Of a DNA stretch of 64,000 nt, positions 36,620 to 44,254 are shown one piece after another. This DNA is from Clostridia bacterium. Lineage in GTDB: Bacteria > Bacillota > Clostridia > Oscillospirales > CAG-272. The notes below the pieces were generated by a model that did not search any database, had not been told where the DNA came from, and saw only the letters and a program-made list of their open reading frames with translations. Within the stretch, counting starts at the first letter, position 1. Each line of letters opens with the position of its first letter. Where the stretch lies: NCBI GenBank assembly GCA_017464805.1, contig JAFTYE010000010.1:1-64000 (forward strand), written 5' to 3'. The translations under genes were made by a program, and so were the position numbers.

Positions 36620-38326
36620 TCATACTGCGATTTGTGCCGGGGCGTAGCTGACAGCTACGCCTTTTCTCGTTTCCATGATGATGTCGGCCTCCGGGATCAT
36701 TTTGCGGTCTGGCACATCGAAAGCGCCGATGCAGTTGTAATAGATAACCACCCGCTGATTGGTAACACCATCCTGCTTTTCAGCATGGTATACATCGATG
36801 TGGTCGATCAGCTCAGCCACCATACGCTGAGTGATGGTGGTTGCGTTAGTGTAGCGGCGTACAGTTTCCAAAAACTCCTCCACATCCATGCGCTGCCCCT
36901 CCGTCTTTTTCAGTTCAAGCCGTAGGGTCTTGACCTTTGCGCCGATCTCGCCCTGTTCCTGCTCGTACCGCTTGGACATTCGTGCAAACCGGGCATCGTC
37001 GATCTTGCCCGCTACATTGTCCTCATACAGCCTTTCAAAGAGCATATCCAGTTCCTTATCACGGGCCAGCAGAGCGTTTAGCTCCCGCTGTTTTCTTGCC
37101 CGGTCATTATCTGCGACCTTGGCTGAGCGACCCAGCATAGCTTTTACAAAATCCTGCTCATATTCGTTGGCAAAGGCAGTTAGGCGATTGACCTCGTACA
37201 GCACCACTTGTTCCAGAAAATCCAACCGAATATAGTGCGTGGCAGAACACTTCCGCAAACCGGAATTATGGTTCTTGCAACTGAAAAACTTAATGTCATG
37301 GTTTTTCTGATTAAAGTGGAAGTTGAGGTTGCCGCCGCACTCCGGGCATTTTAGCCGCCCGGAGAAGATACTTGGCTCCTGTGTAACCGTCGGCTTTTTG
37401 CGCCGTGTGCCTTTCTGCAAGGTTTGTACCTTTTCCCATGTGGGTCGGTCAATGATCGGCTCATGGACATTGAGGAAGATTGCCCGGTTTTCTTCCGGGG
37501 TTTCAATACGGCGTTTCATTTTATAGGACTTGGAATAACTCTTGAAGTTGATAACATCGCCGCAGTATTCCTGCAAGGTGAGAATTTTCTTGATAGTGGT
37601 ATGTCCCCACTTGGTTGGCTCCAAGGTGCTTTTGGAGCCGCTGCGGTTGATACCCTTGCTCCGCCAGTAGTAGGTAGGATTGACGATGCCATCCGCACCC
37701 AAGGCGGCAGCAATCTCCGCCAGACCATATCCCATTAAAGCCATATCGTAGATACGCCGTACCACATCCGCAGCCTCGGGATCAATCACCCAATACCGGG
37801 GATCTTCCGGATTCTTTGTATAACCATAGGGCGGCTTCGACAGCGGAATACCCGCATTGCCTTTTATCTTGTTGACAATTTTCCGTTTCTTCGAGATGTC
37901 CTTGGCATACCACTCGTTCATGATATTGCGGAACGGGGTAAACTCATTGTCGCCCTCGTCACTGTCCACACCATCGGAAATAGCAATCAAGCGCACATCA
38001 CGCTGCGGAAAAAATTCTTCTGTAAGCTTACCGACTTCTATGTAGTTTCGGCCCAGCCGGGAGAGGTCTTTGACAAATACGGCAGAGATATACCCGGCCT
38101 CGATAGCGGTTATCATTTTTTGAAAGCCGGAACGCTTCATGGTAGTTCCTGTGATGCCATCATCCACAAAGAAAATGGTATCGGTATAGCCTTTCTCTTT
38201 TGCTACCTTTTGCAATAGCTTTTTCTGATTTTGGATGCTGTTGGACTCTGTATCCATATTGTCATCACGGCTCAAGCGACAGTAAAGGGCGGCAGTGCCA
38301 AAATTGCGATTATCCGATCTTTTCAA
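36620..38326 (-). CDS. Large serine recombinase
   Basis: 568 residues. The proposed TTG start (LKRSDNRNFG) has AGGAGG five bases upstream. Resolvase domain with catalytic Ser19 in YCRLSRDD and DLSRLGRNYIEVG; recombinase domain (PPYGYTKNPEDPRYWVID); zinc ribbon CPECGG ... FFSCKN ... LRKC; long coiled coil, then a C-terminal domain. It resembles TnpX/Tn4451- and Tn5397-type enzymes. It converges on tRNA-Leu with 68 bases between. All parts are intact, unlike the paralogue at the window start, to which it aligns over the full shared length. Confidence 0.93.
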   Translation of the reverse strand: MKRSDNRNFGTAALYCRLSRDDNMDTESNSIQNQKKLLQKVAKEKGYTDTIFFVDDGITGTTMKRSGFQKMITAIEAGYISAVFVKDLSRLGRNYIEVGKLTEEFFPQRDVRLIAISDGVDSDEGDNEFTPFRNIMNEWYAKDISKKRKIVNKIKGNAGIPLSKPPYGYTKNPEDPRYWVIDPEAADVVRRIYDMALMGYGLAEIAAALGADGIVNPTYYWRSKGINRSGSKSTLEPTKWGHTTIKKILTLQEYCGDVINFKSYSKSYKMKRRIETPEENRAIFLNVHEPIIDRPTWEKVQTLQKGTRRKKPTVTQEPSIFSGRLKCPECGGNLNFHFNQKNHDIKFFSCKNHNSGLRKCSATHYIRLDFLEQVVLYEVNRLTAFANEYEQDFVKAMLGRSAKVADNDRARKQRELNALLARDKELDMLFERLYEDNVAGKIDDARFARMSKRYEQEQGEIGAKVKTLRLELKKTEGQRMDVEEFLETVRRYTNATTITQRMVAELIDHIDVYHAEKQDGVTNQRVVIYYNCIGAFDVPDRKMIPEADIIMETRKGVAVSYAPAQIAV

Positions 38327-38540
38327 AATATCCTCCTTCCTCGGGGATCGGACAATCAATATTTCCATCTATATTATACCTCAGCCTGCCCCCATTGTTA
38401 AGTCTGTCGCCGCTTTCCATATCCGCCAGCATGAGCTTTAGGAGAATGTCCTCCATCGTTTCACCCGACCTTTTGTCCTTATAGACCGGAGTGACGATGA
38501 AATTGATTTTTCCAACTTGATAGGTATACTGTTCCGGCAT
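38310..38540 (-). CDS. TnpW-like transposon-encoded small protein
   Basis: 76 residues from MPEQYTYQVGK after AAGGAGG. YTYQVGKINFIVTPVYKD and a GETMEDILLKLML helix resemble the TnpW-type proteins encoded before TnpX-like recombinases. It overlaps the recombinase start by 17 bases, so the pair is translationally coupled. Its role in transposition is unknown. Confidence 0.75.
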   Translation of the reverse strand: MPEQYTYQVGKINFIVTPVYKDKRSGETMEDILLKLMLADMESGDRLNNGGRLRYNIDGNIDCPIPEEGGYFEKIG

Positions 38541-38573
38541 TGCGCCTCCTTCCTTGGTTGTAGTGCTGTCTAT

Positions 38574-38604
38574 GAAACTTCGGGACAACTTGTCCCAAAG
38601 TTTC
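38574..38604. repeat. Palindrome GGGACAA-N-TTGTCCC, copy 1
   Basis: 31-base inverted repeat with one mismatch (GAAACTTCGGGACAA / TTGTCCCAAAGTTTC around a single base), between the TnpW-like and response-regulator genes. Copies 2 and 3 are at 42.87 and 43.46 kb. Confidence 0.85.
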
Positions 38605-38698
38605 TCTCTCATATACCAAGGACAGAAAACAGGCAAAAACGGATGATGCGCCCAGCATTTTCTCCCTATGGGCGCAAAAATAACCGGACAACAAGCGG

Positions 38699-39412
38699 TT
38701 ACTCGTTGCCCGGTTCGTGATGAAATCGGTAGCCTACGCCCCACACATTTTTGATGTACTCTTTTTCGGTAATAGATAGTTTCTTTCGCAAGGCACGAAT
38801 CTGTGACTTCACCACATCATCCACATTGTATGCGGAGTGTTCGTCCCATACTTGGTTGTAAAGCTGTTCCCGGCTGAATACCTGTCCGGGGTTACTTGCA
38901 AGGCAGAACAGTAGATCAAACTCCTTACGGGTGAATTGCAAATTCTCGCCGTTTAACTGTACTTGCCTTGTAAGCGGGTCAATAATCAGGTTTTTGCCAA
39001 AGGCCAGCGTATAACAGACTTCCTTTTGGGGTTTGAGGTCGCAATAGAGCTGCATAAGCGCCTGTGCTTGGGCAAGACATTCCTCCAGCGAATAGGGATG
39101 GCCGATGTATGCGTGGGCTCCGGCCTGCAGAACTTTCAGCCGCTCCACATGGCAGGACTGCGAGGATAGGATCAGAATGGGTGTTGTCCGGGCTTTTCGC
39201 ATGGCTTTCAGTAGCTTGTGGTCATCCTCTGCGGAGATACAGGCATCCAGCATCACCAAGCAAAATTCCCTGTCCATAAACGACAGCAGTGCCTCGTGCA
39301 TGGAGGACACGCAAAGAATATTGGTGCTGGGGCAAGCAAGGTTGTCCTTCACGATCTGGGCAGCCTCACGATCCGCATTGATAATCATTATGTTTTTCTT
39401 CACGATTTCCAT
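38699..39412 (-). CDS. Response regulator, OmpR/PhoB-type winged helix, atypical receiver
   Basis: 237 residues. The receiver has a phosphoacceptor candidate Asp56 (VMLDACIS), but the N-terminal acidic pair is replaced (INADRE) and the conserved Lys before Pro is His105 (YIGHPY). The C-terminal winged helix (LQFTRKEFDLLFCLASNPGQ, then VWGVGYRF) is typical. No kinase is encoded nearby, so it may work without phosphorylation. It is cargo or a regulator of the mobile element. Confidence 0.87.
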   Translation of the reverse strand: MEIVKKNIMIINADREAAQIVKDNLACPSTNILCVSSMHEALLSFMDREFCLVMLDACISAEDDHKLLKAMRKARTTPILILSSQSCHVERLKVLQAGAHAYIGHPYSLEECLAQAQALMQLYCDLKPQKEVCYTLAFGKNLIIDPLTRQVQLNGENLQFTRKEFDLLFCLASNPGQVFSREQLYNQVWDEHSAYNVDDVVKSQIRALRKKLSITEKEYIKNVWGVGYRFHHEPGNE

Positions 39413-39491
39413 CTTTCACACAAGTGGCTTTGAACAATACTTCCTACCGACTGTTTGCAACATCGGACTTTGATGTGCAACGGACATACTG

Positions 39492-40022
39492 TCAACATTT
39501 GTTTTCTCTGCGCTTCTTTTTCCATTGACCGATTTTGTCAAAGACGCCCAAACAGTGCAAGGCATACAGCACTATTGCTACAAAAGCAAGCCCACAAGTA
39601 AATTCCATAATGTTGTTGCAAACGGCCTCGGGAACAATGCCATAGAAGCGTCCCTTATATTCGCTTCCGAACAGCACTTGACAGACGAATGCCAAAATTA
39701 TAGAACCTGTCAACAAAGTGTGGAGCCTGCCTTGGCGTTTTTTACTTTCTTCTGCGGCATATTCTGCCACTTTTTTCAGAGTATCCTTAGTTTCGTTGTC
39801 CATAATCTCGCTTTTCCTTTCGCCATCAATGATTTCCCGAATATCAACATCATAGAAGTCGGCAAGTTCAATGAGCATATCCACATCTGGCATATTGCTA
39901 CCCGTTTCCCATCGTGATACGGTTCGGGATGAAACATAGAAATGCTCTGCCAGTTGTTCTTGTGTCAATCCTTTGTCCTTGCGAAGGTGTTTTAGAAATT
40001 CACCTATTTTTTGTTGGTTCAT
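39492..40022 (-). CDS. XRE regulator fused to membrane segments
   Basis: 176 residues after AAGGAGGAG. Residues 1-65 are an XRE DNA-binding domain (GLTQEQLAEHFYVSSRTVSR). A charged helix follows, then two membrane segments (LLTGSIILAFVCQVLFG and FTCGLAFVAIVLYALHCL) and a basic end. The DNA-binding part is thus tied to the membrane. Second protein of this design at 41986-42459. Confidence 0.87.
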   Translation of the reverse strand: MNQQKIGEFLKHLRKDKGLTQEQLAEHFYVSSRTVSRWETGSNMPDVDMLIELADFYDVDIREIIDGERKSEIMDNETKDTLKKVAEYAAEESKKRQGRLHTLLTGSIILAFVCQVLFGSEYKGRFYGIVPEAVCNNIMEFTCGLAFVAIVLYALHCLGVFDKIGQWKKKRRENKC

Positions 40023-40153
40023 TCACACTCCTCCTTTCGTGGAAAAGCATATCAGAATCTCAATAAGAACACCACGACACAAAGCGAGAAATGCCGTGGT
40101 GTAGAAGTAGACGTCTCGTGTCTGGTATTTTTTGTCATCTTTTTTGCTCTATT

Positions 40154-40912
40154 TTAGATAAAAACTGTCCAAATCAATTTACTTACAATATGGAAAAGCA
40201 CATGAGCAATCATTGAATATCCTATTCCGTATTTGCGGTAAAGCCAACCAAAGACAAGACCGAAGCCGCCATTGAAAAGAAAGCAACGGAGCAAGATCAT
40301 CGGTGTCAGTTCACCAAAAGTGACGAGCGTAGCAGGCAGGTGTCCTGCCGCAAAGAGGATTGCTGCTACGACATTTGCAATCACAAAAACGCTTGTCGGA
40401 ATGTTCTCTTTATCGTATTTCTTAAAGAGCAACTTCCATACAACAAGTGCAATCAGCGACATAAAGAACAATCGAAGCATTACTTCTTCGATGATACCGC
40501 CGTACAAAACAGAAGCAATTACGCTGTTTGTCGTAAGACCTACTTTGGTTGCTTCTTGAATACCGTCAATAATATTACCGAAAGTCCAATAATCCAAGCT
40601 GAATGCTATACCGCCAATCAGAGAGATTGCAAGTGTAATAGCAAGGTTCTTTTTCTCAAATTTGATAGGTTTCCATAGTCCGATTTTGCCTGCAAGGATA
40701 TATCCAAAAAAGCCGCAGAACAGAGCGTATCCAACCGTTTGAACTGCACCAATCACAACCAAAAGGTCGGTACTGCCAAGCTGTGCTACCACCTCGGCAA
40801 TAATTTCATCGGAATAGCTATCAAGTTGATAAAGTCCAACGAAAATGCCTGCAACGATAGCAATGGGCAAAAGACAGAGTGCGAACAATAAGGGTTTCTT
40901 GAATTTAGTCAT
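40154..40912 (-). CDS. CPBP-family intramembrane metalloprotease
   Basis: 252 residues from MTKFKKPLLF. Eight or so membrane segments; motif 1 EEVMLRLFF (EExxxR), FAAGH and MIAHVLFHI supply the usual CPBP/Abi catalytic residues. The family includes CAAX-type proteases and bacteriocin-immunity proteins. Its start overlaps the end of the MerR gene by eight bases, indicating coupled translation and a shared function. Confidence 0.9.
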   Translation of the reverse strand: MTKFKKPLLFALCLLPIAIVAGIFVGLYQLDSYSDEIIAEVVAQLGSTDLLVVIGAVQTVGYALFCGFFGYILAGKIGLWKPIKFEKKNLAITLAISLIGGIAFSLDYWTFGNIIDGIQEATKVGLTTNSVIASVLYGGIIEEVMLRLFFMSLIALVVWKLLFKKYDKENIPTSVFVIANVVAAILFAAGHLPATLVTFGELTPMILLRCFLFNGGFGLVFGWLYRKYGIGYSMIAHVLFHIVSKLIWTVFI

Positions 40913-41642
40913 TATTCGCACCGTCCTTTTCTGCATACACCTCAACACAGAGTCCTTTGCGACCGCACTTCGGGCAGCTCAGACGGCGCATTTTCGGCGT
41001 GTGGTATGTCCAAAATGCCTCCTTTAATTTTAGTTTGAATACCTCGTGACATTCGGGGCAGATATAGGCAACGTGCTTAAAATAATAGTTCGATATGCAG
41101 ATTCCCCACGGAATTACCACGAACGCCCATATTGCAAACAGCCACCAAAGCCCATTTGTGATCCACAGAACGATTGATGTCCATTGCAGTGCGGTCACAG
41201 GAATTCCCGTAAGAACAATCAACCTACGCAAATTGTTCAACTTGTTTTTTTGTTTCATAGCGTGTGCTATATCACCAATAGATTCAACGGTGAAAGATTC
41301 AAGCTCCTTTAGCTCACGTTTAATACCCTCAATCAAATCAAGCTTTGCTTGACGCTCGGAGAGTTCTTCACGGAGAACCTGCTCTTGTTGTTCAAGCAAA
41401 ATTGAAATGATACTTTCTGGCTTTTCTTCCGCAAACAATGCGGAAATGCTGTTGATGGAAAGTCCGGCTTCACGCAGAAAACAGATTATGCGCATCCGCT
41501 TCAAATCATCCTCCGTGTAGAGCCTGCGTCCGCCCTCACTCAGCTCGCTCGGTATGAGAATGCCTCGGTCATCGTAGTATTGAACCGTTCTCACCGATAC
41601 GCCCCAGAGCTTTGCAATTTCTCCCGTCGTGTATTTTGACAT
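40905..41642 (-). CDS. MerR-family regulator with membrane segments and a zinc ribbon
   Basis: 245 residues after AAGGAGGTG. MerR helix-turn-helix (TTGEIAKLWGVSVRTVQYYD), coiled coil (about residues 75-130), two membrane segments (IPVTALQWTSIVLWI and LWWLFAIWAFVVIPWGI), then a zinc ribbon (CPECHEVF ... CPKCGRKG). The membrane and zinc parts are unusual for MerR proteins. Coupled to the CPBP protease gene. Confidence 0.87.
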   Translation of the reverse strand: MSKYTTGEIAKLWGVSVRTVQYYDDRGILIPSELSEGGRRLYTEDDLKRMRIICFLREAGLSINSISALFAEEKPESIISILLEQQEQVLREELSERQAKLDLIEGIKRELKELESFTVESIGDIAHAMKQKNKLNNLRRLIVLTGIPVTALQWTSIVLWITNGLWWLFAIWAFVVIPWGICISNYYFKHVAYICPECHEVFKLKLKEAFWTYHTPKMRRLSCPKCGRKGLCVEVYAEKDGANND

Positions 41643-41797
41643 AGCTTTTCACCTCCTTGCCCCCATCGTACAACATCACGCAGCGTCACGAGCAATACCT
41701 CACGCAAGGGGATTTTTCAAAAGAAACTCGATTTTCAGTCGAGTTTTTCTTTTTCATATATAGCAGAAATAAATTCTATTTTTATCAAATGAAATAT

Positions 41798-41974
41798 TCA
41801 TTTTTTCTTTCGGTTCGATATGCAGTAAAGAAGAAAGGCAACAGAATTGCACATTAAACCCAACCACAGTAATACTTGATTATCTCCCTGGTTAAAAAGG
41901 CAAAGAGCAATACTAACAAGGCCTATTATTGCAACAACAATTCCAATAATGGATAAAATACTTCTTTGACTCAT
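41798..41974 (-). CDS. Small two-helix membrane protein
   Basis: 58 residues from MSQRSILSI, GAGG nine bases upstream. Two hydrophobic helices (IIGIVVAIIGLVSIALCLF and LLWLGLMCNSVAFLLYCI) and a basic tail. It follows the XRE-membrane gene by 11 bases. Unknown function; could be a partner of that regulator. Confidence 0.65.
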   Translation of the reverse strand: MSQRSILSIIGIVVAIIGLVSIALCLFNQGDNQVLLWLGLMCNSVAFLLYCISNRKKK

Positions 41975-41985
41975 ATACAAATACC

Positions 41986-42459
41986 TCAATTCTTTCTGTT
42001 CTTATATGCTAAAGAGCGACCGAGAAGAAAAACGCCTAACAACATTTCGGGGATAGATATTCCTAACATCAAGCCTGAAAGGAAATCTTGAATATTTGTT
42101 CCGCCAAAGAATTGTGAAAGCGCCAACATAAGGCCACCCATAATTATTAGAACAAATCCAATAATCATGGTTTTGGCGTTTTTTAAGTCCTGCATTTCTT
42201 TAATCATTGCAACGATCTGCTCATTGTCGTAAGTATGAATACTTTTTTCATCTTCTTCGCCATTCATAAGCTCTGCAAGTGTGGTGTTCAGTTCTTTACA
42301 TAACAATTCTACTATGGAATAATCGGGCATACATTTTCCTGTTTCCCATTTTGAAATCGTTTTATTTGAAACGCCCAAGCGTTCAGCAAGTTGTTCTTGC
42401 GTAAAATTTTGTTCTTTTCGTTTTTTGGTGATGAATTTACCTATTGCAATTTGATCCAT
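41986..42459 (-). CDS. XRE regulator fused to membrane segments
   Basis: 157 residues from MDQIAIGKFI after AAGGAGG; the longer frame is not needed. XRE domain (FTQEQLAERLGVSNKTISKW), acidic linker, then two membrane helices (AKTMIIGFVLIIMGGLML and GLMLGISIPEMLLGVFLL). Same plan as the regulator at 39492-40022, though the sequences differ. Confidence 0.85.
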   Translation of the reverse strand: MDQIAIGKFITKKRKEQNFTQEQLAERLGVSNKTISKWETGKCMPDYSIVELLCKELNTTLAELMNGEEDEKSIHTYDNEQIVAMIKEMQDLKNAKTMIIGFVLIIMGGLMLALSQFFGGTNIQDFLSGLMLGISIPEMLLGVFLLGRSLAYKNRKN

Positions 42460-42701
42460 TTTAGGATACCTCCTTTGTTTCTTCGTAATAAGAATAGCTT
42501 TTTCACTTACGAAATTACACCCCCTATAGGGCGAATATGGGTGGAATTGCATTTGAACCGCAAGTTTCTCATCGTAAGTTGACATTTTTATAGATATATA
42601 AGGTGTTTCATTTCTCATTTTTATTCTAACATGACCGTCAACGATTTCATACTAAAATGAAATAAAATACTACTTTGCAATGAAATGTCATTTTGTTCAA
42701 A

Positions 42702-42958
42702 TAGTTAGCACTATCCTCCGTTTGCGAGGGGTTTTGGGGACGCACGTTTTGGCAAGCAATTCAAGTGTGGCCACACTTGATATTTTCGCAACCTGCCGGA
42801 CCTGCGAAAATGCTTGTTGGGGAACCTCCCCAAACCCAGTTAGCAGCGGCCCGGTGGGCCTTAACTTTGGGACAAAATGTCCCAAAGCAGAAACGCCGGG
42901 GAACAGCGCAAAACTGTTCCCCGGCAGATTGAAAATGTGGAAAGTAGTTAGCAATATC
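42702..42958. repeat. Array of six inverted repeats bracketed by 14-base direct repeats (candidate oriT/cis site)
   Basis: Direct repeats TAGTTAGCACTATC (42702-42715) and TAGTTAGCAATATC (42945-42958), with AGTTAGCA again at 42838. Between them: perfect palindrome TCAAGTGTGGCCACACTTGA (42761-42780); ATTTTCGCA/TGCGAAAAT (42782-42811); TTGGGG/CCCCAA (42817-42833); GGCCC/GGGCC (42848-42860); CTTTGGGACA/TGTCCCAAAG (42865-42887); GCCGGGGAACAG/CTGTTCCCCGGC (42895-42925). No protein frame here is credible. The arrangement suits a relaxase-binding or other DNA-structure site; no relaxase gene lies in the window. Confidence 0.7.
42865..42887. repeat. Palindrome GGGACA-TGTCCC, copy 2
   Basis: CTTTGGGACA, AAA, TGTCCCAAAG. 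Related to copies at 38.57 and 43.46 kb. Confidence 0.85.
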
Positions 42959-43042
42959 GGCGTAGGGCATATAAACATATTACCCCTTCACCAAACGAGG
43001 CTGAAACCCCTTGCAAACAGGGCACTTTTTTCGTCTAAATGT

Positions 43043-43216
43043 TCACACCTCCGACCTGCTCTTGAAATGCTCCCGATAGCAGAAAACACACATAATTTCC
43101 CGCCAATAAGGACACCCCGCACAAGGCGTTCCTTCCGGTGCCTTCTGCGGGGCAGGTGTTTCAATATGCGGGATCTCTTTCATCATGCGCTCATAGGGAC
43201 TGTTCGTAAAGTTCAT
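43043..43216 (-). CDS. Small Cys-rich mobile-element protein
   Basis: 57 residues from MNFTNSPYERM after GGAGG. CAGCPYWREIMCVFCYRE has four cysteines in two pairs, suggesting a small zinc or Fe-S site. Short proteins of this look are common in integrated elements of gut Firmicutes; function unknown. Confidence 0.65.
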   Translation of the reverse strand: MNFTNSPYERMMKEIPHIETPAPQKAPEGTPCAGCPYWREIMCVFCYREHFKSRSEV

Positions 43217-43498
43217 AAGTAAACCTCCGTTCATATTTCAACCCAATCCCCCCCGCCCTTTCCCAATCATGGGAAAGGGGCGGCTCTGGAGGATATACCC
43301 CCGCCGCGCCGCCGGGAAATAGAACAGCCGGGGCCGCCAGTCAAGGGCAAACCGCCGATAAACGGCAGTGCTGATGCACCCTTGACAGACAGCTCCCGGC
43401 TGTTCTGAACGATATGCGGCGACGGAGGATATACCACCGAGAGCCATGTTTAGGTGAAACGCTTTGGGACAATTTGTCCCAAAATCTAGAAAATCCTA
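43217..43498. other. GC-rich non-coding stretch with cruciforms
   Basis: AGAACAGCCGGG (43321-43332) pairs with CCCGGCTGTTCT (43395-43406), enclosing TCAAGGG/CCCTTGA (43341-43347, 43379-43385). CGCCCTTTCCC/GGGAAAGGGGCG lies at about 43255-43282, and GGAGGATATACC is repeated at about 43289 and 43425. A 69-codon open frame here has no ribosome binding site and is read as chance. Confidence 0.5.
43463..43483. repeat. Palindrome GGGACAA-T-TTGTCCC, copy 3
   Basis: TTTGGGACAA, T, TTGTCCCAAA: perfect 10-base arms about a single base, 16 bases before the -35 of the DUF5343-like operon. Confidence 0.88.
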
Positions 43499-43542
43499 TT
43501 GAAAAATTCCAAATCATGAGTTATAATATAATTAAATCATGA
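43499..43542 (+). promoter_or_regulatory. Promoter with flanking operator-like repeats, DUF5343-HEPN module
   Basis: TTGAAA (43499), 17 bases, TATAAT (43522-43527). AAATCATGA occurs as a direct repeat at 43511-43519 and 43534-43542, on both sides of the -10 box, and contains the palindrome TCATGA. A bound regulator there would block transcription. Confidence 0.7.
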
Positions 43543-43558
43543 TTAAGGAGTGAAAAAT

Positions 43559-44254
43559 GTGGCTGAAAAGCAATTTTATCCTGCAATTTCCGAAAAAAGC
43601 TGGTGGCAACTTCGCAGTCAGTTTAAGAAAACAATCCCATCTGTTGTCAATGTGAGTTATTTGAAATCGTTGCTTAGTTTAAATTCAGATCAATCAGCGC
43701 GAAACATTTTAGCTCCTCTCAAACAAATGGGGATAATTGATACGGACGGAAAACCGCAACCACGGGCAACTGATTGGAGAAGTGACGTCAAATATCCAGA
43801 TGTTTGTTCCGCTATTATTTCCGAAATCTATCCTCAGGAGTTACTGGATCTTTTCCCTGACGCACAAGTTGATAATGCAACGGCAAAGTCTTGGTTTATG
43901 GACACCTGTTCCTTAGGTGATAATGCCGCTGGCAAGATTACCTCGACGTTTTCTATGCTGAAAAGTGGCCAGATTAAATCGGACGCTGATGTTACAAAGG
44001 CCTCAGCATCGCCTAAAAAAGCCAAGTCAAATAAACCCCAGAAAAGTATTCCAGCTGACAATGCTAACAAACCTGTTTCTGCATCCCCTATGCCAGCTGT
44101 TGATGTAAATACCCCCACCATACCTGCCTCCGCTGCTTCTCCTACTCCATCGGTACATATTGATTTGCAAATTCATATTTCACCCGATGCGTCTCCGGAG
44201 CAGATCGATAGTATTTTTGCCAGCATGGCTAAACATCTTTACGGTAGATCTTAA
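43559..44254 (+). CDS. DUF5343-like DNA-binding/adaptor protein of a two-gene module
   Basis: 231 residues from a GTG (MAEKQFYPAIS) eight bases after AAGGAG. Residues 1-125 resemble the winged-helix-like DUF5343 domain (ISEKSWWQLRSQFKKTIP, NILAPLKQMGIIDTDGKP). A low-complexity Ala/Pro/Ser/Lys linker (about 130-195) leads to a conserved-looking end HIDLQIHISPDASPEQIDSI. Its stop shares a base with the next ATG, so the two are coupled. It may sense or restrain the HEPN-like partner; this is inference. Confidence 0.75.
   Translation: MAEKQFYPAISEKSWWQLRSQFKKTIPSVVNVSYLKSLLSLNSDQSARNILAPLKQMGIIDTDGKPQPRATDWRSDVKYPDVCSAIISEIYPQELLDLFPDAQVDNATAKSWFMDTCSLGDNAAGKITSTFSMLKSGQIKSDADVTKASASPKKAKSNKPQKSIPADNANKPVSASPMPAVDVNTPTIPASAASPTPSVHIDLQIHISPDASPEQIDSIFASMAKHLYGRS

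Noticed and set aside
42697-42978. 93-codon open frame on the minus strand
   Set aside because: It crosses all the inverted repeats, has no binding site and no family resemblance.
43238-43447. 69-codon open frame on the minus strand
   Set aside because: It lies across a large cruciform, lacks a binding site and looks like chance in GC-rich DNA.
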